NCBI GenBank assembly: GCA_013399855.1
Contig: VXAY01002047.1
Span: 1 to 64,000 of the forward strand
Length of the DNA: 64,000 nucleotides
Reading direction: 5' to 3'
From: Oxyruncus cristatus
Taxonomy: Eukaryota; Chordata; Aves; Passeriformes; Cotingidae
Part shown: piece after piece, positions 44,101-59,100 of the stretch
How the letters are laid out: every line of letters begins with the position of its first letter
How positions within the stretch are numbered: position 1 is the first letter of the stretch
The notes under the pieces: generated by a model
Database searches by the model: none
What the model saw: only the letters and a program-made list of their open reading frames with translations
Told to the model about the DNA's origin: nothing
Program-made: the position numbers and the translations under genes

Positions 44101-47100
44101 AGGTTGTGGCTTTTTGTGTACTGACTCAGAATTATTTTCTGAGTTTCTACTCTTCATATGACTCCATTTGATCTGGCAGCTTCCAAAGAAGAAAACCTTT
44201 TCTTATTCCTCACGCAGTAGCCATTTATACCATCTGGAGCGCTCCGTTATGGATAATACTTGGCTTGCTTTATTTTCCACAGATTATGAACACATCTTAA
44301 ATACTGAGGGAGCATGTGTACATTTTTCCGTTCAAGGAGAATTCAAACTAAGATGGATGTTTTACATTCAGCTTTCTTAAACTGTACCTTGAGATTTTAA
44401 TAAATTTTCTGAATTAGTGTTTTTTTAATAGGGACAGTGACCTTTCCTGCTCTTGTCATTTGACTTATGGATTCACTGCTTCTTAAAACTCTGTTGCACA
44501 AATGAAAGTGAATCAAATAATGGATTAAACTTAATCTTTGCCTTATAATAGCTTACAGATCTTAAATTTATTTCAAAAGAGGACTGTCCCTCTTCAGAAA
44601 CATCCTTTCTATGCTGTTCAGGTTGAAAGAGGTGCAATTTGGCTACTTCTTTCTGGCCTTTTTCTCCTCTTTCCCTCACAATGATGGAACAGAGTAATAA
44701 AGATTTATTGTTGGTGGCGTTTCTTTGATTTCATTTAGGGCAAAGGTGCACGGTTTGGCATTGGAGGTATCCTTGCTGAAGCTTTACAATATGGAATTAA
44801 ATTTTAAGCTAAGTGATTAAAATTTAAGAGTCACTCCAGGTATCTGATTAAGATTCAGGATTTTTACTAAATTGTTTCTGAAGACAACAGCTAATTTTGA
44901 GCCTGTATTAAAGAAAAAAAATATTATAGTTAATCACAACCACTGTCTGCTGCATTTATTATAAGACTGTCATTAATAGGATGCATTCTGTGCGTGAATG
45001 GTAGTCATTTACAAAATATGGCTTTAGAAACTCAATTAATTTGTGTTCTTTAATTTTAGATCTGAATAAATAAGCAACCCATCTGTTTTAAATCACAATT
45101 ATGCATGATTAATTTCTTATTATAGTAAAAGCTTGTTAAATATTAAAAGACTGGAAAATGAAGAATAATTTTGTTTCTTTATTCTTAATTATTTGTGAGC
45201 TATTTTTTCTCAGCCAGTGACAATTTCTTTTTCTCCTGGGATGTCTGTTTTTTCCTCAGTCAGGGATGTTGGCAAGTGCTTTGTTACGCTGGGGAAAAAA
45301 AGTTCAGCTTTTAATATTTTATCAATTCCATTGGGCAGAAAGTGCCAGTAGTTGGGTAACCTGTCACCAGTTCTCAGGGTCTTAAGTCTTCACCCTCGTC
45401 CTATGAGAACATTATAAATTATGTATAACAGGAGATGCTACTCAATAAATATTTAATATGTAATAGGTATTTTTCACTGAAATTACTCGAACAATTAATT
45501 AAGCTGTATTTTTTGACTTAATGACGTGACACTTTTATGATATCAAGGAATATCTAGGTGCAGTTTGAATGTCAGAGAGCTGCAGGGCAACATGAATCAC
45601 AGCTTCTTTCTTCCTGAATGCTGGAGAACTTTTTAATTCATCCATGACCAGAATAAGATTTCTCAGTTTTGTTTTGGAGTGTCTTATATATTGTGTCATC
45701 ATCTTGTCTTGCCCAGATGTATCCATACTTGGAATTTTTTAGTCAGTGTCAATATTGACAACATTTTGTACTGTGCAGGGAAATGAGATCTTACATCTGT
45801 TTTCTTCCTTTAGACTTGCAAGTTGCTGTACTTGGGAAAATACATATAGCAATCTATTGGTTGTTTTTTCTTACAAAACAGTGTGGTGTCTTGGTTGGCT
45901 CTGGAGAAGGCATATTGATGACTTGGAAAAGGAGTAGTCATGCAGCTGTCAGAAAACTTATTTTCCATGGTTACTAGCACTGGGAGAAAAGTGTGTTCCT
46001 TATAATACACAAAAGCAATACTTGCTGATGTTGCCTCTCCTTCATGGATTGTCATAGCTCTTTTATGTAGAAAAACACATCCATCTTGAAAGATGGTGTG
46101 TGTGTCTGTGTGTACACATTCACGGTCTCTGGTGCTGCTATATTCCAGGCCTAGAAGCCAATAGGATTTTGTTTCAACTTGAAAAGCAAACTTTATAAAT
46201 ACTAAAACTTATTTCAAAGCTATGATTAATTTTTTATTTATTGCACAGACTGTCTGTTCTGTACTACATCATACAATACTTTATCAAAGGTTGAAGTCTC
46301 CTACTTGTAGCTGAGTGATGCTTCATCCTATAGATTGCTGTACAACATGGCCCAAAGGAAATTTGAAGAATTGCTGCAAATATTTCTTACATTTATTTAC
46401 TATTGGCAGTGCTTCCCTTATATTGGATGATATTTTAACTGCTTAGGTTTACCAAGTTTTCAGGTGTCTGGGATTTTCACTGTGCAAGGTTTGGCTTATT
46501 TAAAGGACTGTCAGAGAGCTTCCAGTTTTCTGTTCGTTAGCTGTACTGAATTCTGAGGAGTTTTAAATTCTCCTTACCATTTTGCAAGGTGGTACATAGC
46601 TTGCTTTTAAACAACTTTGCTTTGTTACACTCTCAATTGATCTTCTTTATCTGGTATTATTCAGCTGTTAGTCTGGTTTCTTTCAAATAACACCTTCACA
46701 AATTTCCTGAACAGTGAGCTTGGAATGCTTAATGGTAATAAAGAAGTCATGTTTAAAATGTAAACCAAAAAAAAATTAGAAAAAAAAAAATTTTGGGGGG
46801 GGGTTGATATTACAGAGAAGTAACATTAAATGTGGTTTAGAAAGAGAAGGAAGAGGGGTATTTCTTGCACATCCTAATAAATAGATTTTTGTCCTTTACA
46901 GGAACAAACCTTGGCTCTGAGGAAAGAAGGAATAGGTGTTGTCTTAGATTCTGAACTGCCTCATCTCATTGGCATTGATGATGATCTTCTCAGTACTGGT
47001 ATCATCTTGTATCACCTGAAGGTAAATAGAGATCTGTGTTTCCATAGCCTTTATATACCTTGTGTTTTACTTCAGTAGAAAAATTATATTGATTTGCTGT

Positions 47101-50100
47101 CTAAATATAGTGCTCATTACATTAGTATAGTAAGAAAAAGCTCCTTATGTTTCTCTGCAGTAGTAAGAAGAACTCTTAAGAGGTTGGAGCTGATTAAATT
47201 AAAATATTTGTTAATTTGCTGTTTAGGTTTATCCTGAGGATCAGTTGGTTAACCAGAGATAGGTGTTAGCATATTTTTACCTGTCTATATTAGTTTGTCA
47301 TTCATCTCATTATAAAGCATGACCTTGAAATACAAATCTAGATTAATTGTCTCAAAACTGTGAAGGTAATTCTGCACAGGACAGTTGAAACTAGAATTTG
47401 CTAATAATGTTGTGTAAAAATTACTGTGAAAGCATTCTAAAAATGCTACCTGATTATTTTTTTCATGTATGTTAAATATATAGTTCATTGAATTTACTCT
47501 GAGAAAGTGGAAGGATAAATTATATCCCTGTGGGGGAAAATAATCTGTGTTTTTCTCTTTATCAGGAGGGCCAAACATACGTTGGCAGAGAAGATGCAAT
47601 GACAGAACAGGATATTGGTATGGAATTTGGCTTTTTTTATATTCTTTCTTCAGTTCTTTTTCCTTCTTTCAACATCCCAGGATGTGAACTAAAGTTCATA
47701 TTTTTTCCCTTTTTCATTTAGTTGTTGTGTGTTATTGCAAGTTTAATTTTTAGCAAATCCGAGATGAATTACATGGGATTTGCTTCAAAGAGCATGACTT
47801 CTAGAATAGCTTGTGGGCTTAAAATTTATTCATACACTTGTTACTAATTTATTTTTTGCTTCTCTTGAAATAGCATCCTGTAAAAATACTAACCTTTTTC
47901 ATACATCACCTGCTACAATCACTACCAAGTCATTCTCTTAACCTTTGTTTGATGATAGTATTATACTTGAGACAGTCTGTGGACTTAGGATTTGAGTTGA
48001 AAAAACTCTGGAAGTTGGGAAAAACCTACTGATTTTTTTTTCCACTTTTTATGAAAGCAACTGACTGCCAGACCTGAACTGTCCTGTCACACGTGTTCCT
48101 TGAAGGCAGTTTTATTAAGTAAACTGTATCCTTTAATTACTCAGTGACAGACTGAAAGTCAAATAGCTTCGTTTGGTATGTTTTTGTGGGTCAGAAGTTG
48201 CCTGGATTTGAATTACTATAATAAATTCCATGAAACTATCGAACTTACATTGCTTTGGGTTATTAAATAATACACATAGGGATAATCATGCATTATTTAA
48301 AGAAAAAGTGGAAAATAGCATAACTTGATTGATTGATAAAAGGCCTGATAGAACATAACAATTTTTTTTCAGCCAATTTTCTTGTCTGCAATGGCATATT
48401 ATATCCTGTCTTTTCACACTAAAGCATGGTTGCTTTAAGGTCAGGAAGCTTTCATTATTTCCTGGTGGAACTGGTTAAAAAATATCTCTCTGCAAATATC
48501 AAAATTTTACTTTTCCGGTTTTTATTGGAAGGAAAGGAGCACTTGTTAACCAGGTACCAAAGCACAGGTGGCAAGAACATTACACCAAAAAATGCAAAAG
48601 ATATAACATATATCAGCATACTAATCTTACTAGTTTTGAGGAGAATAATTATGTTATCTCATTTCTTTATGTTTAGTTCTTCATGGCCTTGATTTGAAAA
48701 GTGAGCATTGCATCTTTGAAAATCTCAATGGCACTGTGAACCTCATCCCACTGAATGGAGCGCAGTGTTCTGTGAATGGTATTCAGATTACAGAGCCCAC
48801 ACACCTCAACCAAGGTATTACCAAGCCTGATGTCACTTTTCATACAGCCTCTTTGTTTCTATCTGCCTGTGTATAAAGGGGTTATTGTTTAATTAATTTT
48901 AATTTCATGTCTTCTCAATTATAGCCCCAAACCATCAGGAAAACCACGGAGTTTTTGCTTTGTCAAAGAATTGCCACTGGTGAAAAGAGAATTCTTTATT
49001 AATTTCAACTACTTTATAATCTTGAGTATGATGTGATAGTTACCCTTTGATTTTGTTTGTTTTTACACAAAGTGAACTCCATGCCAGATGTCTTACGTTG
49101 CTGTAATATTAAGAAAAAGAATATAGATCTCTGTAGGACTAAAATGATGTCAGAGACACCTCTGCCCCCCTCCCTGAGCTTCAGGTCGGTCCTACTTAAT
49201 ACTGTTGCCAAATCCTCTTGTACAGCAGGAGACTGAGCTAGAGTATCTGCCCTCTGCAGCTGTAGGGAAAAGACAAAAAGGGGGAGGCTAACCCTTAGGG
49301 AGGAAGTTTAGAGAATTATAATTTTAATATAAAATCTTTAAAATCTGGAAATGAAAAAGTAGCCAGGACAGCTGGGGAGCAAAGGTGTATTGTGTTGGCC
49401 TGGAAAATACTGACTGACAAGTGAGCTGGTGAGTGCTGCAACAGAGGTTCAGGATGTTTTATCTTCCAGGAGCACCCAGAATATCTTCCCATTCAGCAAT
49501 GAGCTGAGAAAGATCTGTTTAGGAGTGAGCTTGTGACACAGCTCAGCTGCTGAAAAACAATCTCACTTTACATTCCTGGAAAGAAGCTTTCAGAGTAAGC
49601 CTAGCCTAACGAAGGAAGGATGTAGTGTTGGACAAGGGGAGTCTTGCATCTTTTGTGAACTCTAACAAATGCTTCCAAAGGCTGCTTGCAGAAAGTAAGG
49701 ACTTTTGGTGTAGAAAGGGGACGTTGGGTTTGTTTGGGTTTGTTTGGTTTTTTTAAGTGCCAATTTCTTCATGCAAATGCTTGTTTCTATTACAGATATG
49801 AAAAAAACCCCACCAGCCCCCTTGGTCTTAGGTTTGGGTACATCCCATAGGTAAATTGTTAACAACAGAAACGTTGACATTAATGGCAAATAACACTGTA
49901 AACAATCAAAATTGGGTTTCAGTCTCTTATCTTTACTTTATTCCACTGCATTTCAAAGGCAGTAAAGGTTCGATGTGCCTCAAAAGAAAGGAGTTTGGAT
50001 GCTATTTCTCTCGTTAGGATGCCTATCACAACTTTGTTTGTGTACTGTTAAAAGTGGAAACATGACTTTTTTTCCTCATGAATTTCTTTAGACAGAAATT

Positions 50101-53100
50101 TGGAACTCAAAAGAAGAGGAGAGGAGAGGGATGCTTAGGGTTACTAAATGGTGAAAATCAGCTGCATAAGCTGACTTTTTGTGTGTGTAACCAGGCTGAG
50201 TCTGAGAGGAAGGTACCAACTGTGACATTAGGTGTACAAAACTGATTAAATCACTAGTTTAATGACTCATGCACAATCCATGCATCCTGGCTGTGTTAGC
50301 ATTTAGTCTCACAGCATGAAGTGCCAGCCACCTTAAATATCTGCTTTTAGGTGATGCTGATTAACTGCTGTTATATTTAAATGTTTCCGTTTATCATTAA
50401 TAGCTGTTTATTTGAAAATGTGTTAGATTTTTAGACTGCCATGGAGTTTAAAAAAAAAAAAAGAGGCATATTAATTAATTATCACTTCCTTCTACAGATT
50501 ACTTCCACCATTAGTGAATTCTGGCTAATGTGGCTTTTTTTTGTAAATGTAACCAAACTACAATATTTTTTTACTCACATATGGTAGCATTTCTAAAGGT
50601 AACAGAATTAATATTCACATTAATTAGAGATTGTTCTTCTCCTTAAATATATCCTCACCTTAGAACAAGTTTTCAGGTTTTTGGGCCAATCAACCCTTCT
50701 GTACTTTAAAGAGAAACCTAGGACTTATTCCTATGATCCATCATCTGGGATTGACTCTCATTTGCTTGCTGTTAAGTCTCTCTCTCCTGTTTTCTCTTAA
50801 ATTAATGAAGTCAGAAACAAATATCTATGACTATTGATTCTGAAATTTTAATTACTTTATTTAAGTTTCTTCCACCTAGGGAGGTTTACAATATTTACAA
50901 TTATTTTTATCTTCATTTGAAAGTAACTGCAGGGATTTCATAGAGATTTGTAAAAGCTAATTCTTTCTAAGATAAGACTGAGGTAAATTGTTTATGTGTC
51001 CTAAACTGAGGTTTTGTGTAGGCAGCAAGAAGTGGCTGCAGTGCTTTTTGCCATTTATTTGCCAAGACTGGGTGACCTAATTTGAGTTGGTATGCTTAAT
51101 TAGGCTGATTTTAAGAGAAGCATTCCTTGCTAAGGACAGCATTTCATTTCAGATAGTAAGAATATGTTTGTGGTTAACAGTTTAAGTGGAGCTTTTTCAT
51201 GCTGTGAGTGTAATAGAGTCCTTTTCCTTTTTAAAAATGCCTTGTACTGACCGACGGATCAAATGCTTGATTCTGTGGTGGTGAACTTGGAAGACTTCCA
51301 TGTTATGACAGTAGTGAGACATCACTGACAATGTACTTCTTAGTAGGGAAGTATTAATCTTGGTACCATTGTCTTTAAAATATGATGAGGATTGCTCAAA
51401 ATCCCATTCTTTGCGACCTGTACCTTAACTGATTAAATACAATAATGATGTGCATTGAGCAATATGAATTATTCAAGGTTCTTCTCAGAAAATAGCTGTT
51501 GGGCATAAAAGTCTAATAATCCTGTTTTGAGTGATGATAAACTTCAGTGTTCCACAGAGAGAAGTAAAATGTGAGTGTACAAATAATGGAGATCTGAAGC
51601 TTTTAATGTAGGTGAATTCAAACCTGACAGTGATCAACAGTGGATGGACAAGTTCATTCTTGGTCACATCTATGGATGTTCCCATTGGATCTGGTACCTA
51701 CTCCTGGCTTCCAAAGTAGCCCTGTTGAAAAGTGTTTAGATCAAACTGGGGCAGCTGCTTCCTCTACCTATGTTTATTCTTTAACTGAACTCCATGAACA
51801 TGATTGACCTTTGTGTCAGTCATATTCATGCAGTGTGTGAACATGTGTGGGTTTTTATTTTTCTTTAAGTAGGAAGAGGAAGGAATAGACTGTATACATC
51901 AATAAAGGTAGCTGTGACTATGCACACTTGCATTGTCAAAATGCATTTTCATTTTGTTCTTGCTTAATGAAAGTCTTTGCATAGATGTTATGTGTCTGAA
52001 AAATTACATGGTACTTTTGGGTACAGAATGTTGTCAGTGAGTGGTGTGTGTTTTTCTCATCAGGTGCTGTTCTATTACTTGGAAGAACCAATATGTTTCG
52101 CTTTAACCACCCCAAAGAAGCTGCTAAGCTAAGGGAGAAAAGAAAGGTGAGATTAAATCCGCATTTGGTAAAATTAAAGTTTTTCACTATTTTCTTTCTA
52201 ATGTAGACATAACTGGATTGTTGTATATATACCTTTTTTATTTGCTTCACATACTTTAGTTAATATTTCATCAAGTGAAGCAAAGTAATAGTTTATAAAC
52301 ATATAATTACTTGTCTAATACATTTATTTTATGGTCTGTTGTTAGAGTGGACTGCTGTCTTCCTTTAGCTTGTCTATGACAGATCTTTCAAAATCCTGTG
52401 AGAACCTGTCAACAGTTATGCTTTATAATCCGGGGTGAGTATATTCTAAAATGCAGTTGTTATAATTCCAACCATTCTTCATTTTAGCTGTTTGAAATGT
52501 TCCAAATGCATTATGACTCAAGTTAACTGTTTTTCCAGAAAAAGTGCATTGTGAACTGAAAATTAAGATTTCTTGAGTTCATATATTACCAATGAAATAT
52601 GAAAAGGCTGAGAAATGGCTTGTGTTCTCACTTCTGTACCTTTGAGTAGGTGGCCAAGTTAGGATATGGAAAAAAGTTTTATTATACAGTTACAATGACA
52701 TAGAATGGTTATGGTAGAAAAGCTGTTTTTAATGATTTTACCACTGTTCTTTAATGACTTACAGAGAATTGATAGTGTATTGTTCTAATTTTTTTTTCCA
52801 TAGCTGGTGTTTTGAACTGAGTGTTAGATGAGGCACTTTAACCACCTATGTGCTTTTGAAAAATTGGCTGTAAATTGAATTATAGGCTTGGATAGTGCAG
52901 CTTTATTTCTGAGTTTTACTGTGGAGTTGGTCTTTATCCATTAGAATTTAGGAAGATTGGACAGATAATAATGACTTCAAGTTGAACGATGTCTAAATAA
53001 CAGGGAGTATGTGTAATAACACTGCTTCAAATGTGACTGTTACTCTTTTGCTTCTGAGCTACCTACAGAGATCTCAAGATAAATTACATCTTATTTTGAG

Positions 53101-56100
53101 ACAGAGGTGGTAAAGAAGATGAAAAAAAAAAAGTATATGTGTGTTTTTCTATTTCTTTAGCTCTTCAAATAGCTCAATCTAAAAACTTACAGTGACAGTT
53201 GCTGGTATATTTTCCATGAGCTGGGGAAAGCTCCTGGCAGTTATTACCTCTGGTTATTGGTCAGCTATCCTGGGCTTTTCCCTGACTAATATTGTTATTC
53301 TGCTACAATATTGTTATGAATAATTGTATTATACAGGATAGTACTGACTTCGACTTTGCAGTCAGTATGGAGTAGGACAGATTGTTTCATCATTGCCTTG
53401 CTAGTCTTTCAGATTTTCAGCAAAATATAATGTCATGGGAAAGGCCCAGTTGAAGGTGTGCTTAAAAATGATTTCCCACCCCAAGAAGTCATACTGTCTT
53501 CAGGTAATGCCAAGTGGTGTCTTATAGAGAGGATTTTTCTAGTAAATCTTATTTAAAAAAAAAAAGAGAGAAAGTCTGGAGAGTTGCTGGATTGTCTCTG
53601 ATGGAGTAGATTGCAGCAAATTCTTCTTTTTCCTAGATATGTTTTATGGAATATAGCTTTTTTTTTTCTTAGTGGTTCTTCAAACATCTTTCTTTGCTTT
53701 TGTGGAAATTAAACAGTATAGATAATATTACTAGATTGTCAATGTTTGCAGCAATTTTTGGAAACATTGCCATTTTTCCCATTTAACACTTCTTGTGATT
53801 TTTACTTTCCTTTGTTGGGTGTGATTATGAGAGCACTCTTGCTCTTGAAATTTAGGATAAGATTAGGTGAAATACTCATCATATTTCTGAACACTTCATG
53901 TCTGTGTTTATTAAACAATAAACTATAACCAGAGGGTTAATTACTGATATTCTCCTGGTAGTCTGCATTCAGTTAATATTTGTGAACTGTCTTGGAGGAA
54001 TAGATATTTTGTCCTGCTTAATTTGTAAACACAAAAAACTCATATTACATAGGGAATGCAAGTTTGTGAGGAATAAAACCCGTCTGAGGTTGTTTCATAG
54101 TCACTGTTATGTGCATGTGTTTCTCTAAGTGAGGAAGCTTGTGAATCATAGAATTGTTTAGGTTTAAAGGGACCTTCAAAAGTCACCTAGTTCCAACCTC
54201 TCCTTCAGTGAGCAGGGAGGGACATCTTCAGCTCAGTCAGGTTGCTCAGAGCCCCATCGAACCTGACCTTGAATATTTCCAGGGATGGACATCTACTACC
54301 CCTCTGGGCAACCTGTGCTACTGTTTTACCACCCTTACTTTAAAGATTTCTTCGTTCTACTTACTCTGAATCTGCCATTACCCCTTGTCCTATCACAACA
54401 GCCCTGCTGCAAAGTCTGTCCCCGTCTTTCTTACAAGCCCCATTCAAGTACTGAAAGGCTGCTATGAGGTCTCCCCAGAGCCTTCTCTTCTCCAGGCTGA
54501 ACAACCTCAACTCTCTCAGCCTGTCTCCACAGCAGAGGTGCTCCAGCCCTTGGATCATCTTCATGGCCCTCATCTGGATTTGCTTCAGCTGGTCCATGTC
54601 CTTCCTGTGCTGGGGAGCCCAGAGCTGGAGGCAACACTCCAAGTGGGGTCTCATGAGAGTGAATTCCCTCCTCACCTGCTGCCCACACTGCTTTTGATGC
54701 AGCCCAGGATACAGCTGGTTTTCGGGCTGCCAGTGCATGCTGAGGGGTCATGTCCAGCTTCTCATCCACCAGTCCTTCTCAGCAGGGCTGCTCTCAATCC
54801 CTTCATCCCCCAGCCTGTACTAATACTGAGGGTTGCCCCCACTCAGGTGCAGGAACCTGCCCTTGGCCTTGTTGAACTTCGTGAAGTTCATGTGGGCCCA
54901 CTTCTCAAGCTCATCCAGGTCTCTCTGGTGGCATCCCATTCTTCAGGCCTGTCACTTACACCACTCTGCTTGCAGACTTGCTGAGGGTGCAGTTGATCCC
55001 CCTGTCTGTCATTGGTGAAGATATCTAACAGCACTGGTCCCAGTGCTTGCATATTCGTAATTGAAACTCTAACCCCTATCTTTTAGATGAATAACATATT
55101 CTATATAATTGAAGTCACACCTAAGAATACATATGTTCATGCAGTGCGGAGGTGAGTGTTGTCCTAATAGATCAGTGATTTAAAAAACCCAAACAACCCC
55201 TCCGCCAAATCAACCAAGCCAACCAACCAAAAATAAAAAAAACCCAACCCTGAAAAAAAACTCCAACCCACAAATGTGACTATTTTTACTTCTTTTTTAA
55301 CTGCTGCAAAGAGAAGGAAGGCTCTGACATTTGCACTGCAGTTTAACTGAGCCCTACAAATCAGTAGAAGAAAGCATCTTCTGTAATTGATGCATCTTTA
55401 TGGGCAGCAATTTGGCAATCGCAACTTTTCAGCTTAGGCTGGGGTTCCACGACAATTTTAAATTTATTTATGTTGATGCCAACACTGTTTCTTTTACCAT
55501 CTCCTCCTTTGTGACAGCACCTGGTTTTTCCTGATCATGTCATGAGGTTGTCCGAATAAAATCTTCTAGCATCTGGCATCTTTAGCAATCAATGGCAGAA
55601 GAGCCTGTGGGCTATTACCTTCAGTTGTTGTGAAAGCGACATGAGGATCTTACTTACCTTTCCATGTGAAAATCAGCAATATCCCTAATAGTGTTTTCAG
55701 ATGGTCTTTTGTTGTGTATGTGGTTTTTTGTTTGGCTGTTGATTTCCCATATGTGGAGACAGTTGCATAAAATTTTGGCTTAACATGCAAAATTCTTTGT
55801 TCTGCTTGTTCCCAGTCTTTGTCTTTAATCTGGTGTCATGCACCACTGCTTCAGATAATAAGCATTGGATAAAATAGAATTTTGCACATAGATTTATGCT
55901 GAAGATTTCATTTGCGGGCCTTTGTTAGCTACATGATACTGCAACTGTAAAACTACTGATGAGAAACCTTGGTCTTGTCATGGATTTAGTATGGGGTTTT
56001 TTTGTTTTGCTTTGTTTTGTTTTGGTTTTTTTTTTAAATTAATCTCATAAATTGGGCTACTGAATGGCATTGTAACATCTTTGTAGTTCTGCCAGTCCTC

Positions 56101-59100
56101 AGTCTTTCCGAACAGATGTTGTACCAGATTGTACTTTTGTGCTGTGTAAATTAAACTACTGTAGTACCACGGTAGTAGAACTGAATTCTTTTCTCTGCAG
56201 CTTATCTACACTGCACTTATCACTAGATATGACACATTTTCCAGGAAAACGATGTCTATTTAATTCAGCAATGATCAGATTAAGTTCCTTTGTGGTAGAT
56301 CTACAAAAGAAGAAAGAGTGGTTCTAGTCTTTAATATCTGTATGTTTCTTTTTAATTTCAAGCTAATATATTTTTTTTACTATTCACAATAGTGCTCACA
56401 TTAACAAAAGGAGTAGAGGTTATGTGAAAAAGATTTTTATTGGGATAGACTAGACCGGAAAATATCAGTCTGGCATCTGTGCTTTGTAAAACTGGCAGTG
56501 ATTTGCTATAGCCAATGGTTTTGGTTTTTGTTTTTCCTTCTTTTTTTGAGATGCTGAGATACTTGTTTTCACTAGCTTTTTAAAGAAATGAGGTCTCTGC
56601 CATCAGGCCTGTCCTGCCTCCCCGGATTCTCTTCTGTCCTGAAATAACTTTGAGTCCACAATGAGTTCAAAGCAAATACTCCAGAGATAATGGTCTCAAA
56701 AGAGGTGAACTCCTAAATATATTAAGAAAATAGGCTGCCAGCTGAGGAAGACAGGCACCATTCTTACTCCTGAAGGAATAAAGGCTGCAGTGAGAGCACC
56801 TTAGAGAATAGAGACACTCTGAATAACCCCATGGCAGGAGAGCCTTCAGTGGAGCTCCGATCGTCTTAGGCACCATCAGGCAATGACAACCCTTCCCTTC
56901 ATAGGAGTATTTATTGGTCTAAAATGCATAAAATATGCATTTTTAAAATACCTCCATGTTTGGAGGCTGGACTAGGGTATTGATAATGATGACGATTCAT
57001 ATTTGGCTCTGGGAAGGAGCCCTTTTCATTGAAGAAAGAACCACTTGTGCATAGTTCACACCTTTTTCCTGAACGTTTTTAACACTTCCAGCTTCGTTTC
57101 AGTGTGAGGTAAAATTTAAAACTGATTGTTGTGACAGCCCTGTTGAAGGTATTAGGGACAATTCCTCCAAGAGAAAATTATGGAGTTTTTAACCACTGAC
57201 CTGTTTTTTTTTACCAGAGTGATTGCTGTGATGACTCATTTTCTTTATATTAGATCTCAGTCAAAAGTTAGTTACCATGTTTAAGCTTATATAAAATATA
57301 TCTGCCAAATTACGTGTTTTATAGGACAGTCAAAATACCGAAAGGTTTTTGCTCTGGGTTTTGCACATTATGTTCCCTGATCTGAAACATTGTACTTCAT
57401 TATGGCTTAACCAAGCGTGGCAATACACTTAAATTATTCTTTGCTAACTGTCTAAGCAAATATGGCTGATGTCTGAGAGTGCCCAAAGGACACCTGCACT
57501 TCTACAAACCAGAGCTTATATTCACTGGGTATTATTTTGGACTTAAGTAATGTTGAATATAGTGGCATTTGTTAGCCAAACCCTAGGTAAGAAGTGGTAG
57601 CTACCAGCTCTGCATTCCAAATATTAGACCATAGTCAAAGGGAGGACTTTTGAGGTATAGCTTAAAAAAAAAAGGGGGAAGGAAAACCCAAAGCACATGG
57701 TAACCACTGAATTAAGTTTTTGCTTTCTGAAGGCCCCCTAAGATTGCTTTCTGTTCTCTTCCAACACTTTGTGAGTGTTGCATTGCTGCTGCAGGAATTG
57801 TGATCAAATTAAAAATAGTAAGTTATCGTCATCTCTCCTTGTGCTGTAGAGTGCCCATCTTAGTTTAATGCAAATGTGAAAAGACTCTTGATGAGAGAAT
57901 TACATGAAAGCTCTGAATGGCTGGAGTTGTGTATAAAAATCTACCTTGGCTGATCTCTCAGGGATTGTAAAAGGCATTTTTTAAAATGAATTTGTGAGAG
58001 TTAGGGAAAAACAGAATTTGCTAAACTAGTCATTCTGCAATATTGCAGCCACTAGAAAGATGCCCCTTGAGCATGTTACGAATCAAAGTTCATTAAAATA
58101 GCTTTATGAATGTTAGATTATTGGTGTACTTTTTGTATATTTCCAAGGGCATTTTCTTTTTGTTGTAGGCATTTCTGATTTTAGGAAGAAGTATCAAAAA
58201 TATTTTAGTTTTTAAAGCCTGTTCATATAATTGTGATCATGCTGTCCTAAATTGAAGTTTGTCAAAAACTTGAAGTCAACTTGTGGTGCAGTCTTGCATT
58301 TTTTTCAGTGTTTGTGGACTGTTTCACTAACCTGCACATCCTTAAACTGTAACAAGCCTGAAATGAATGAATATTTGTGTATTTTGTTGAATAATTTAGT
58401 CCACATATAGCTTCTCTTGCCATTTTTCATATTTATTGTGAATAGGTTCCTTAAATAAAAGGTAAATCTTTCAAAGGAAATTAAAGTAAGAAAAATATTT
58501 CCTTACAACTGTAATAAAAGCTGATATTAGAAATTACATAAAATACTCTTCCATGATTAGTCAGATCCTTATCAAACTAAATACATAAAATCTCAACGTA
58601 TTTTAAATACATGGATTTTAATTCTGTTCAGTGCTTTAATGTTGCACTTTGGGGCTTTTCAACCCCACTGATTACATCCTAGCCATGTTTTGGATTTTTC
58701 TTTTTCTTGGAAGGAAAAGGAAGAACTACAGGCATCCACTTGTAGTTTCATAGCACTTTCCCTTCTCTGAAAATGGCCAAGTTAATAAACCATAGGATGA
58801 TGAGCATCATTTTAACTATCATTGCCATCTGAAAAATGTGCTTAGAAAGAATAATTATCTAAGTTTTACTTCTGAGCTGTAATGTGATGAATGTTCTATG
58901 ATTCTAACCAATTTAACCTCTAATAAAACAAACTGTTGTTGATTTTAGAGTATTCTGTACTGCTAATATGTTTTTTCTATCAATTCCTTTCTCAATTGAT
59001 TGCTCTGTTTACCCCTGCCTCCCATGGCAGTCTTTTCCCTGTAAAAGGACCGATCTGTCTAAGGTAGAGAAATTAAATTTCTATATATTGATTGCCATGT

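Larger units (their letters stand above)
24722..46901. other. KIF16B intron 12, about 22 kb
   Basis: This largest intron separates the motor/neck exons from the FHA exons. It is AT-rich and contains two short CR1 3' ends (28870-28963, 36832-36942), a hairpin (32803-32830), a (CA)n tract near 25170-25184, a T-rich stretch at about 27000-27430, a homopolymer cluster (46767-46803) and two islands of unknown nature near 31600-31930 and 41220-41590. No second gene could be supported. Confidence 0.75.

Noticed and set aside
54385..54984. 199-codon plus-strand open frame, the longest outside the KIF16B exons
   Set aside because: It is the reverse strand of CR1 ORF2, with no splice support and no recognisable domain.
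58885..58910. CR1-like tail ttctatgattcta
   Set aside because: The usual upstream CR1 3' sequence (ccttccaaccc and related) is missing, so the short match is probably chance.
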